Assembly (NCBI GenBank): GCA_026645415.1
Contig: JAPEVH010000007.1
Location: forward strand, 1-64,000
Origin: Candidatus Electronema sp.
GTDB taxonomy: Bacteria > Desulfobacterota > Desulfobulbia > Desulfobulbales > Desulfobulbaceae
Reading direction: 5' to 3'
Length of the DNA: 64,000 nt
Shown: positions 18,101 through 26,113 of the stretch, piece after piece
Numbering within the stretch: position 1 is the stretch's first letter
Layout of the letters: each line of letters begins with the position of its first letter
Notes under the pieces: generated by a model
What the model saw: only the letters and a program-made list of their open reading frames with translations
The model's database searches: none
Told to the model about the DNA's origin: nothing
Made by a program: the position numbers and the translations under genes

Positions 18101-18585
18101 CCAATGACTTTCGCAACGCCGCCTTTTTTGGCTTTGTTCCTACAGCAACTAACCAAGAAGGCACGGCTTTATTGGCTTCATCTGGATATACTCTCGGAGT
18201 TTATGTGGGCTACGACAACAATGATCCAATGAAAAAAGGAAAGTTTCGAGTCAGTGGTGCTCAAGGCGCATTGCCTGCATGGAGTAGTATTGCTCAGACC
18301 TTGGTCAGAGGGGAAAAACTTGCTGATACGTTGAGTCCAGAAACCTTGTTACGTGACAGTATTCCGTTACAGTATCCTGATACTGGCCAGCTCTTTATAC
18401 CTGTAGATAAACAAAATGGCGGTTTGATGCGGCGAGGCAATGCTGGGTTACGTACCAATATAGCTCCAGCAGAACCTGCGATCCTCAGTCATGGTAATCC
18501 TGGGCAGAATGGTGGCTTTGAGCCAGAACGTCGCTTCCGACCTTTTTGGCAGCTTCAACAGGAACTCAGCGCAATCACTGATTGA
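15184..18585 (+). CDS. Class A penicillin-binding protein (GT51 glycosyltransferase plus transpeptidase), unusually long
   Basis: A 1133-residue bifunctional peptidoglycan synthase with one N-terminal membrane anchor. The GT51 domain has AAEDDQFFHHYGID (catalytic Glu), RGGSTLTQQ and ALRLEQRFSKDKILEFYSN. The transpeptidase domain has the active-site Ser in GSTMKPF (near residue 498), SEN as the SxN motif, and KTGTAN near residue 968. The insert of about 400 residues between SxN and KTG is charged and much longer than in the common PBP1A/1C, including a coiled-coil-like stretch (RIRDELKKKKLTSEERSEYW). rsmG begins within a few bases of its stop. It resembles the PBP1A/1C type, but the subclass is not certain. 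Confidence 0.88.
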   Translation: MRRFFHFLFKLFFCFSVLGLLTATGALGWVYYLVTQVPCPEMAPNKIAAILGRESPVCYRDGQKKIGVLFEDIHRQYLTYEQIPKQFVKAIVAAEDDQFFHHYGIDPPGIAKALLENWRAGHIVRGGSTLTQQTVKNLFGRSDRSYKAKLKEMLYALRLEQRFSKDKILEFYSNQFYVSGNGHGLGFAARYYFDKEPSELNLLETSFIAGSVKQPSHYDPFVQQDRGAVAKAKSRAKDRAGYVLKRMHKFGMISQAELDAAWKGKLLFKRGKTSYALNTLMDMVRDGLSSKALSNVLEAHGIDNIVTSGAKIITTIDQQLQTETLYSLRRQLSSLDVQLRGYDREEVQQEYKEAEGDSEVSEKNFVFGTIKNIEQTDPQQPKITVKFTDQATEGVIDRQGLEHLLTAFVKNRKGPWAKPGKNDVADLLKRLQLNDKVYVSVREADYSFGGVPMLELERYPDKLQGAAVVLQQGAVTAVAGGMDNRFFNRAVDGKRPMGSTMKPFLYAAAFQLGWSPLDYLNNQRNVFVFRNAPYFPRPDHKSPFAHVSMSWAGVKSENVASVWLLYHLTDKLTPAGLQETAAGVDMTPRPDEDYLSFSTRMRSTFGLNITSDDLDQIAYEQARQKAEADFLFAGRQKEYRQWQQIPYGLNYNKFRSRIRDELKKKKLTSEERSEYWKQLSLLGQSYPDLERTQRALKQYQKYLSQLQSAVPSLFQQQKPQTPPDHPTGTLVTDDDGRLIYTLRSNLPEKWEPVDDQNFRWRLAGMFPAEQEMLWSNVLLEGRVSLSSFAIIRRQMEAERAVLTEQPPYSLDVLLKFRDYRIMVGLQYLIRLARASGVRSNLEAVLSFPLGSNVISLMDSVRMYETLVTGSHWQAQLDKELPETEDGISQESENIQAGLALIERIETPEGRVIYSRRAAAQPVIDQKSSSEVSNILQNVVHWGTGHYAWENIRLTEAEKKKSPALPLMGKTGTANDFRNAAFFGFVPTATNQEGTALLASSGYTLGVYVGYDNNDPMKKGKFRVSGAQGALPAWSSIAQTLVRGEKLADTLSPETLLRDSIPLQYPDTGQLFIPVDKQNGGLMRRGNAGLRTNIAPAEPAILSHGNPGQNGGFEPERRFRPFWQLQQELSAITD

Positions 18586-18587
18586 AC

Positions 18588-19229
18588 ATGTGCAATCGCA
18601 AGCAGCTCCTCCACGGCATCGAACAGCTTCAACTCAATATCACTGACGTTGATAACCTTCTGCGGTACTGTCAAGAATTGCAGAAATGGAGCAAGAAAAT
18701 CAATTTGATTGCCCGTGATACCTCAGCAGAGGAGATTGTAGAAAAGCATTTTCTTGATTCTTTGCTGCTCCTGCCTCTACTGCATCGCTTCAGTCCAGCA
18801 AAGGCAAGTCTTTTGGATGTGGGCAGTGGGGCTGGGTTTCCCGGCTTAGTTCTCGCAATTGCTTTGCCAGATTTAGCTGTGACCCTCCTCGAACCACGGC
18901 AGAAGCGCACAACCTTTCTTCGCCATGTTATCCGCACCTTAGCGTTGGACAATGTTCATGTCCAAGAGGAGCGGCTTGAACCCGGCCAAGCTCTGCCTGA
19001 ACAGTTCACTTTTATCACGAGCCGGGCTGTGGCTGCACCTCCTGCGTTTCTTGCTTTGCTCGATGCTACTGCACGGCCAGACACGCTGGTCATTCTCATG
19101 CAGGCAGAAGACGACAAACAACAGTTTCTCGCTGCATGTCCAAACTGGAAGTTGATTGATACTCTTCAGTTTAAGTTGCCTCTTTCAGGGCATCCCCGCT
19201 CACTCACTGTCGTCCAAAAGCAAAACTGA
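18588..19229 (+). CDS. rsmG: 16S rRNA (guanine-527-N7)-methyltransferase
   Basis: A Rossmann-fold methyltransferase of 213 residues from ATG 18588; an in-frame TTG at 18582 overlaps the PBP stop. The signature KWSKKINLIARD near the N terminus, EKHFLDSLLLLP and the SAM-binding SLLDVGSGAGFPGLVLAIA identify RsmG. TFITSRAVA is the conserved later strand. It methylates G527 in the 530 loop of 16S rRNA. The arrangement close behind a cell-wall gene is not the common gidAB context. Confidence 0.93.
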   Translation: MCNRKQLLHGIEQLQLNITDVDNLLRYCQELQKWSKKINLIARDTSAEEIVEKHFLDSLLLLPLLHRFSPAKASLLDVGSGAGFPGLVLAIALPDLAVTLLEPRQKRTTFLRHVIRTLALDNVHVQEERLEPGQALPEQFTFITSRAVAAPPAFLALLDATARPDTLVILMQAEDDKQQFLAACPNWKLIDTLQFKLPLSGHPRSLTVVQKQN

Positions 19230-19257
19230 ATGGTCGGATTACTCGATGCGGTACTTT

Positions 19258-19365
19258 CGTGATAGGTATCACGACATATTCATGATACGTATCATGGCAT
19301 ATTCGTGATACGTATGACGACAGTTTCGTGATAGGTATCATGACACCTTCATCATACGTATCACG
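19258..19365. repeat. Array of five 16-bp palindromes at exact 23-bp spacing
   Basis: Units at 19258, 19281, 19304, 19327 and 19350 are each 16 bp of the form CrTGATAsGTATCAyG (for example CGTGATAGGTATCACG and CATGATACGTATCATG). Every unit is a perfect or near-perfect palindrome. Spacers are 7 bp (ACATATT, GCATATT, ACAGTTT, ACACCTT). The array lies between rsmG and leuB; the rest of the 296-bp gap shows nothing clear. Confidence 0.92.
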
Positions 19366-19501
19366 AAAGGATAGTATCCTTTTTGGGGAAGGAACAGTGA
19401 GCAGCCCGCATCCGTCCTAAGATAATCCTCTTGCGCGCAAGACTTGGCAAGTCGCTCTTTTTCTGGTAATGTCGGCAGCAAATTCTCTCAGTAAATTTTG
19501 A

Positions 19502-20602
<1,101 letters not shown>

Positions 20603-20611
20603 AAAAGAACA

Positions 20612-21532
20612 ATGACTAGACGCGAAAATATTCTCCTGCTTGCCACCTGCGATTCTGTGCCGCTGGCAGACAAGATAGCTTTGGAGTTGCACATTGAATG
20701 CACCCCAATGGTGCGCCGCCATTTTGCTGATGGCGAAACATATCATGCCTTTCCCCGTGATGTATCTGGCCTCGACATAGTTATTGTGTCATCCACTCAC
20801 ACAGATGGCGCACTGTTGGAGCTGTTGGATCTCATCGCAGGGGGACGCTATTGGAACGCTCGCAGCGTCAATGTGATTATTCCCTATCTGGGCTATTCGA
20901 CAATGGAGCGGGCCAAGCCAGAGTCTGGAGAAATCCCCAAGGGTGTGACGCGCACTCGGTTGATTTTCCGTACTCGGCCTGATTATGTTGCCTTTTTAGA
21001 TCTGCACTCTGAGGCCGTGCTTCATGCTCATTCTGGCGAAGTGAAAACCCGGCATCTCTGGACAGAGGAACTGGCAGCCCAAAAAATCCGGGATATGAAC
21101 CTGAGCGATTATCTGCTTGTTTCTCCTGATTACGGCTTTAGTAAGCGAGTGGCACGGGTGGCAGGCATTCTCGGTTGCCCCCACACAGCAGCGAACAAAG
21201 ATCGCTATGATATTGATAAAACTATTATCAATCAGCTCTCCAGTGCAGTCAAAGACAAGACGGCAATCATCTGCGACGACATGATCCGTACTGGTGGTTC
21301 TATGCTCCAAACTGCTGACCGCTGCTATGAAGCTGGCGCAGCAGATGTCATGTTCATGGCTACCCATCTGATCCTTTCCGGGGATGCGCGTGAGCGTTTC
21401 AAAGCCAAAGGTGTCAAGCGAATTATTGGTGCAGACACCTATCCAGGCACCAAGACCGACGACCTCTTGGAAGTGTATTCTGTCGCTCCAATCATTGCTA
21501 AAGAGCTAATTCACTATCTGCGGATCGTCTAA
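20612..21532 (+). CDS. prs: Ribose-phosphate pyrophosphokinase-like protein (divergent)
   Basis: A 306-residue protein with the tandem phosphoribosyltransferase folds of PRPP synthetases. Matching features are RRHFADGETY near the N terminus, NVIIPYLGYSTMERAK (the ATP-loop equivalent), FLDLHSEAVLHA (in place of the usual DLHAxQIQGFF) and the PRPP-binding CDDMIRTGGSML. The canonical motifs are altered enough that this looks like a diverged branch, perhaps a paralogue with a special role. It lies 9 bp after leuB and 21 bp before asd. PRPP feeds histidine, tryptophan and nucleotide synthesis, so an amino-acid setting makes sense. Confidence 0.75.
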   Translation: MTRRENILLLATCDSVPLADKIALELHIECTPMVRRHFADGETYHAFPRDVSGLDIVIVSSTHTDGALLELLDLIAGGRYWNARSVNVIIPYLGYSTMERAKPESGEIPKGVTRTRLIFRTRPDYVAFLDLHSEAVLHAHSGEVKTRHLWTEELAAQKIRDMNLSDYLLVSPDYGFSKRVARVAGILGCPHTAANKDRYDIDKTIINQLSSAVKDKTAIICDDMIRTGGSMLQTADRCYEAGAADVMFMATHLILSGDARERFKAKGVKRIIGADTYPGTKTDDLLEVYSVAPIIAKELIHYLRIV

Positions 21533-21553
21533 TCAATACCCTTCTCTATTATC

Positions 21554-22672
21554 ATGAAAAAGACAGGCATCATTGGCTGGCGCGGCATGGTTGGTTCTGT
21601 GCTCATGGAGCGGATGCGTGAGGAAAATGACTTTCAGCATTTTACGCCGCTCTTCTTTTCCACATCCCAAGCTGGTCAGTGTGGACCAGAAATTGATGGT
21701 ACAAGCTACGAGCTACAGGATGCCTTTGATCTAGCTCTGCTCAAGGATTTAGATAGTATTGTCTCCTGCCAAGGCGGTGATTACACCAAAGAGGTGTATC
21801 CAAAACTGCGCGAGGCGGGCTGGCAAGGATACTGGATTGATGCCGCTTCTAGTCTGCGCTTGGAAAAAGATGCAATTATTGTTCTTGACCCAGTCAATCG
21901 GTCAGTTATCGACAAAGGCTTGGCTCAGGGCATTAAGAATTACATTGGTGGCAACTGTACAGTTTCCCTGATGCTGATGGCTTTGGGTGGTCTGTTTGAG
22001 AAAGGTTGGGTAGAGTGGATTAGCTCGCAGACCTATCAGGCGGCCTCTGGAGCGGGGGCGAAGAATATGCTGGAACTGGTCAATCAGATGCGTTTGATCG
22101 GTGAAAACTGTCAGCTTCTGCTTGATGATCAGGCCAATATTCTTGATATTGATCGCAACGTGACATACACGCTCCGCAATCCTGTCTTTCCCACCCAGAG
22201 CTTTGGCGCACCATTGGCTGCCAGCCTGATTCCTTGGATTGACCGAGCAATGGATAATGGTCAAACTCGTGAGGAATGGAAGGGCATTACCGAGACCAAT
22301 AAAATCTTGGGACGAAATGCGGGCAATTTAATTCCTGTGGACGGCTGCTGCGTTCGGGTCGGAGCAATGCGCTGCCATAGCCAAGCCTTTACCATTAAGC
22401 TGAATCAAGATATTCCGCTCTCGGAGATTGAAACTGCGATTGCCGGACACAATGACTGGGTGCGGCTTATTCCCAACATCAAAGAAGACACTCTGCACGA
22501 GCTAAGTCCAGCCCATGTCAGTGGCACATTAGAAGTCCCTGTTGGCCGGGTACGGAAGATGAATATCGGGCCGCAGTATCTGAGCGCATTCACTGTGGGT
22601 GACCAGCTTCTCTGGGGTGCAGCAGAGCCGTTACGCCGCATGTTGAGAATTTTACTGGAGCATCTGAACTGA
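21554..22672 (+). CDS. asd: Aspartate-semialdehyde dehydrogenase
   Basis: A 372-residue enzyme of the gammaproteobacterial-type Asd branch, making aspartate semialdehyde for Lys, Thr, Met and diaminopimelate. The N-terminal NADP loop is [17 protein letters not shown]. The catalytic Cys lies in [35 protein letters not shown] and [17 protein letters not shown], with the acid-base His, are as expected. It sits inside the leuB-plsY run, with 1 bp before plsY. Confidence 0.96.
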   Translation: MKKTGIIGWRGMVGSVLMERMREENDFQHFTPLFFSTSQAGQCGPEIDGTSYELQDAFDLALLKDLDSIVSCQGGDYTKEVYPKLREAGWQGYWIDAASSLRLEKDAIIVLDPVNRSVIDKGLAQGIKNYIGGNCTVSLMLMALGGLFEKGWVEWISSQTYQAASGAGAKNMLELVNQMRLIGENCQLLLDDQANILDIDRNVTYTLRNPVFPTQSFGAPLAASLIPWIDRAMDNGQTREEWKGITETNKILGRNAGNLIPVDGCCVRVGAMRCHSQAFTIKLNQDIPLSEIETAIAGHNDWVRLIPNIKEDTLHELSPAHVSGTLEVPVGRVRKMNIGPQYLSAFTVGDQLLWGAAEPLRRMLRILLEHLN

Positions 22673-22673
22673 G

Positions 22674-23294
22674 ATGAATAGTCTCAGTGTTCTGCTGCCT
22701 GTAGCAGCTTATCTGGTCGGTTCGATTCCTTTTGGTCTACTTCTCTCGCGAAGTAGTGGTATCGATATCCGTCAGCACGGCAGCGGTAACATCGGCGCAA
22801 CCAATGTTTCTCGTTTGGTGGGAAAGAAGATAGGCTTTCTCACCTTACTCTTTGATGCAGCTAAGGGTTGGCTACCGATTATCATCGCAGGTTTGCTGCT
22901 TGATGATAATCAAATCCTAGTTACAGCTTTCTGCGGTGCAGCGGCTGTGACTGGTCACATGTTCTCTATTTTCTTGCGCTTCAAGGGCGGTAAAGGCGTG
23001 GCAACTGCATTAGGGGTATTTCTTGCGCTCTCGCCACAAGCTCTATTGATCAGTGTTCCTATCTTTTTTTTGATAGCTTTCACAACAGGTTTTGTTTCGC
23101 TAGGCTCTCTCTTGGCTTCTGCCGCTATATTGCCAGCTTTGTATTTTCTGGGCCAACCAAGTTGGCAACTCTGGTTAGCGGCTTTTATCATCTTGATGAT
23201 CTGGATTAAGCATCATCAAAATATACGGCGATTGTTGAACGGCACAGAAAAGCGGTTCAGAGATAAGGAGCCGATTCATCAGAAGACAGCCTGA
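22674..23294 (+). CDS. plsY: Acyl-phosphate:glycerol-3-phosphate acyltransferase
   Basis: A 206-residue integral membrane enzyme that starts phospholipid synthesis. The three PlsY motifs are visible: GSIPFGLLLSR with GIDIRQHGSGNIGATNVSR, then RFKGGKGVATALGV, and the later helix block ending IKHHQNIRRLLNGTEKR. About five membrane segments are expected. Its 3' end overlaps the convergent GT-C gene by 16 bp. Confidence 0.95.
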   Translation: MNSLSVLLPVAAYLVGSIPFGLLLSRSSGIDIRQHGSGNIGATNVSRLVGKKIGFLTLLFDAAKGWLPIIIAGLLLDDNQILVTAFCGAAAVTGHMFSIFLRFKGGKGVATALGVFLALSPQALLISVPIFFLIAFTTGFVSLGSLLASAAILPALYFLGQPSWQLWLAAFIILMIWIKHHQNIRRLLNGTEKRFRDKEPIHQKTA

Positions 23295-24940
23295 TAGAGG
23301 CTATATTCAAGATGCGAGTTGAGCGGTCGCAGGTGCTGCTGTTCTATTTCAACCCAAAGTTGCTGGATGCGACTGTCTTTCTGCTGTAACTGTTGATAAA
23401 GCAAATCCCGCCGAATCAGCAAATAACTGATTCCTTTTTCGTTCAATCGTTGTCCTATTTTCTCTGTAGTCATTCCCGGTTGCTCTAACCAAGCGAGTAA
23501 GCTGTCTTTGTTGCCGTAAGAATCGAAAGAATGCGGTCTGTCTAAATAATAGCCCTTCCATCCCAAAAAAATGCAGAGCACTTTTGCAGAAGCAGGCAAG
23601 TGCTTATTGGCGTACTGCATCACCGGATATTCTGGAAGCTGCTTGGTTAGATATTCATCTCTACTGAGGCGACCTGTAATATAGCTGAACGGCTCAACTT
23701 CTTGAAACTGCTGCCAGATATAACTGCCGTTCCACATCAGCAGTAAAGCTATTGGCAGCAAGCAAGTAGCTGTTACAAGAGGCGGCTTTTTCAGATACTG
23801 TTCTGCCAACAACTCCAGATTACGCAGACCGTACATCGAAAGAATCACTAAAAACGGCACCATTGGCACTAAGTAGCGAATACGGAGCACCCCTGTGTTG
23901 AAGGCATAAAGAAAATAGAGCAGGCTGAAAGCGGCTAAGGCAATTTGTTCAAGCCGTATTTGCCGCTCAGTTGGCCGTCGGACAAAGGCTAGGAGCGGCA
24001 GCAGGAATAGAAAAGGGTTGAGCCTGCCATCAAAATAGCGAGGATCACCGTCCTGTCCCTGAAAAAAAATTCGCACAGGTAGTAGAAGAAGCTGCCAAAT
24101 ACCCTCCTTATAGAGAACATAGCGAGTAGCGAAAACCCCTCGAACACCTCCGCTGATTTTTTCCTCTCCTCCATCAGCTTGCTCTGTTGGCGATGATGAA
24201 GAATGTTGAAATAATCCGTTGTAAAGTGGATAAACAGGGTTGCCAGTCCAAACAGCATTTCTGATGAGCCAAGGTGAAGCGGTTAGTAATGCGGCAAAGC
24301 AAAATAATACGGCCGCTTTTATTGCTGGAGCTGTAACTTTTTCTCTTTGCTTCTGACTGCGGATGAACAGGATAGGCACCATAAAGGTCAGGATAAATAA
24401 TACTAATAAGCCATTATATTTAGTGCCAATGCCTAAACCGCAGGAAATACCTGCTAGCAGCAAATCTCGTAATCGTTTTGTTTCCAGCCAGCGAAAGAGC
24501 AGGAGCAGGGCGGCTGTGCTAAAAAAGACCAAGCCCAAATCAACATACACTGTGATTGACAGTTTGATGATGACCGGAATGCTGAGGAAAAACAATACAC
24601 CGAGCCAAGCGTAGTGGCTGGATAGCCTTCTGCGCAGATGCCGATATAACAGAAGTGCCGTGGCAAAGGCAAAGACCATGTGGATGTATTTGGGTAGGAT
24701 ATCGCTGCCAAGCCGTAAGGCCCCCATGTAAAGCAGATCAAGATTCATTGGGTAATACGAGAAAACTAGCTCAGGAATTTCGTAGATGCTGCCATGCTGG
24801 AGATAAAGTTTGGGAATTTGCAGGTGGTGAATTAAGGCATCCCGACTAAAAGGAGGGGTACAGGCAAGAACTATGAAAATACTGACTAGGACAATCAGAA
24901 GAAAGCGCAGCCCAAATAAAAGCACTTTGTGGGCATTCAT
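23279..24940 (-). CDS. GT-C family membrane glycosyltransferase-like protein (GT39/ArnT-like)
   Basis: A 553-residue polytopic membrane protein. The first extracytoplasmic loop carries PPFSRDALIHHLQIPKLY, where the acidic residue fits the catalytic position of GT-C enzymes that use polyprenyl-linked sugars. About ten hydrophobic helices follow, then a soluble C-terminal domain of about 120 residues (from YITGRLSRDEYL). It is the last gene of the minus-strand run pilA, two TPR/GT-C proteins, VKOR-DsbA, this gene, 12 bp after the VKOR gene. A role in glycosylating an exported protein or glycan is likely by family. Pilin as the target is inference from position. Confidence 0.75.
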   Translation of the reverse strand: MNAHKVLLFGLRFLLIVLVSIFIVLACTPPFSRDALIHHLQIPKLYLQHGSIYEIPELVFSYYPMNLDLLYMGALRLGSDILPKYIHMVFAFATALLLYRHLRRRLSSHYAWLGVLFFLSIPVIIKLSITVYVDLGLVFFSTAALLLLFRWLETKRLRDLLLAGISCGLGIGTKYNGLLVLFILTFMVPILFIRSQKQREKVTAPAIKAAVLFCFAALLTASPWLIRNAVWTGNPVYPLYNGLFQHSSSSPTEQADGGEEKISGGVRGVFATRYVLYKEGIWQLLLLPVRIFFQGQDGDPRYFDGRLNPFLFLLPLLAFVRRPTERQIRLEQIALAAFSLLYFLYAFNTGVLRIRYLVPMVPFLVILSMYGLRNLELLAEQYLKKPPLVTATCLLPIALLLMWNGSYIWQQFQEVEPFSYITGRLSRDEYLTKQLPEYPVMQYANKHLPASAKVLCIFLGWKGYYLDRPHSFDSYGNKDSLLAWLEQPGMTTEKIGQRLNEKGISYLLIRRDLLYQQLQQKDSRIQQLWVEIEQQHLRPLNSHLEYSLYQAVF

Positions 24941-24952
24941 TTTAAGTTAACA

Positions 24953-26113
24953 TTACTTATTACGTATTTTATCAAGAAGTTCAGAAGGAATATGGCTAGG
25001 ATAGACTTTTCCATCAACAATGAATGAAGGCGTACCAACAATTTTATTTTTTAATCCTGTTCGGATATCTGAGGTAATCTGTTTCAAAGCTGCCTGTGAA
25101 TACATATCCTTTTTAAGTTTTTCTGCATCCAAATTCAACTTTTGAGCAAATTTATTGATGTTGAATTCCTTAATTCCGTTTCTAACAATAGCATAAAGAG
25201 AGTCATTAGCTTGCCAAAATTTGTTTTGTTGAGCTGCCGCAAACGCTAACAATGCCAACATACCAGAACCGGTATGAAAAGGCTTCTTAACCAACACCGT
25301 GTTAAATTTTTCGTCCATAGGATAATGATAATGAACAAGTCGAATTTTATCAGGGTACTCATCAACAAGAAGCCGCAAGAAAAAATGCATCTTGCTGCAT
25401 TGAAAACATTGATAGTCTGTGAATTCATTAATTGTGAGTAAAGGATGTTCCGCACCAATCCATGGATGCCCCTCATCAGTTATGCCTGTCTGTACTTTCT
25501 CTGAGAACTGCGGATAATCATATGTCCAGTAAGTTGGTATAAATATCCTAATAATTCCGAAAGTCAACAAAAGACTAGTAAGGATAACTAAGACTTTTTT
25601 TTGCTGTGTCAGAAAAGAATAGCCCCTTCGTATACCCTCTACGAGAGAATGATCGTTGAAACGTCTACGAATAATCCACGTCGAGAAAAGTAAGAAAAAG
25701 CTGATAGCATAGGTAAGGAGACAGACTATACAATAGGCTTGTATTTGTACTACCGCGATATAACCAAAAAATATATCGACAAGAGAATACAACAGAGCCA
25801 AGATAAAGAGTAGTTCCCAGAGACCTCGGCGTTCTTCAGTATTGACTTGAGCAGGTAGGGCAAGAATAAAAAAGACTGTGTAAGCAAAAACGCCCCAAAG
25901 CGCAACTGGAAGGCCAAATAATATTGACCAAGGGCTTTGAGAAACCGTGTCACAATTGATTGATTTGGAGATAGCGCAGAAACTACTGTAACCTATATCT
26001 GTATAGTTTCGATAATGAGATAAAGCAAGATACAACGAGGCAACTATGCCAAGAGCGGCAAGTAGCAGCACAGGAATTGTATAGACGTTATAATAAAATC
26101 TTTGATTTTTCAT
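24953..26113 (-). CDS. VKOR-DsbA fusion, disulfide-forming membrane oxidoreductase
   Basis: A protein of 386 residues from ATG 26113; an upstream in-frame start at 26203 would extend deep into the preceding gene and is unlikely. Four to five helices form a vitamin K epoxide reductase domain with the loop cysteines C46 and C54 and the quinone-site pair CIVC (128-131). A further helix leads to a periplasmic thioredoxin-fold domain with active site CFQC (236-239) and cis-Pro loop VGTPSF. Such fusions pass electrons from substrate thiols to quinone and replace DsbA and DsbB. It overlaps the previous gene by 26 bp and lies in the pilA operon. The pilin has two cysteines, which makes it a candidate substrate. 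Confidence 0.88.
   Translation of the reverse strand: MKNQRFYYNVYTIPVLLLAALGIVASLYLALSHYRNYTDIGYSSFCAISKSINCDTVSQSPWSILFGLPVALWGVFAYTVFFILALPAQVNTEERRGLWELLFILALLYSLVDIFFGYIAVVQIQAYCIVCLLTYAISFFLLFSTWIIRRRFNDHSLVEGIRRGYSFLTQQKKVLVILTSLLLTFGIIRIFIPTYWTYDYPQFSEKVQTGITDEGHPWIGAEHPLLTINEFTDYQCFQCSKMHFFLRLLVDEYPDKIRLVHYHYPMDEKFNTVLVKKPFHTGSGMLALLAFAAAQQNKFWQANDSLYAIVRNGIKEFNINKFAQKLNLDAEKLKKDMYSQAALKQITSDIRTGLKNKIVGTPSFIVDGKVYPSHIPSELLDKIRNK

Noticed and set aside
19258-19365. Array of repeats as a CRISPR
   Set aside because: Spacers are only 7 bp and similar to each other, repeats are 16-bp palindromes, and no cas gene is near.
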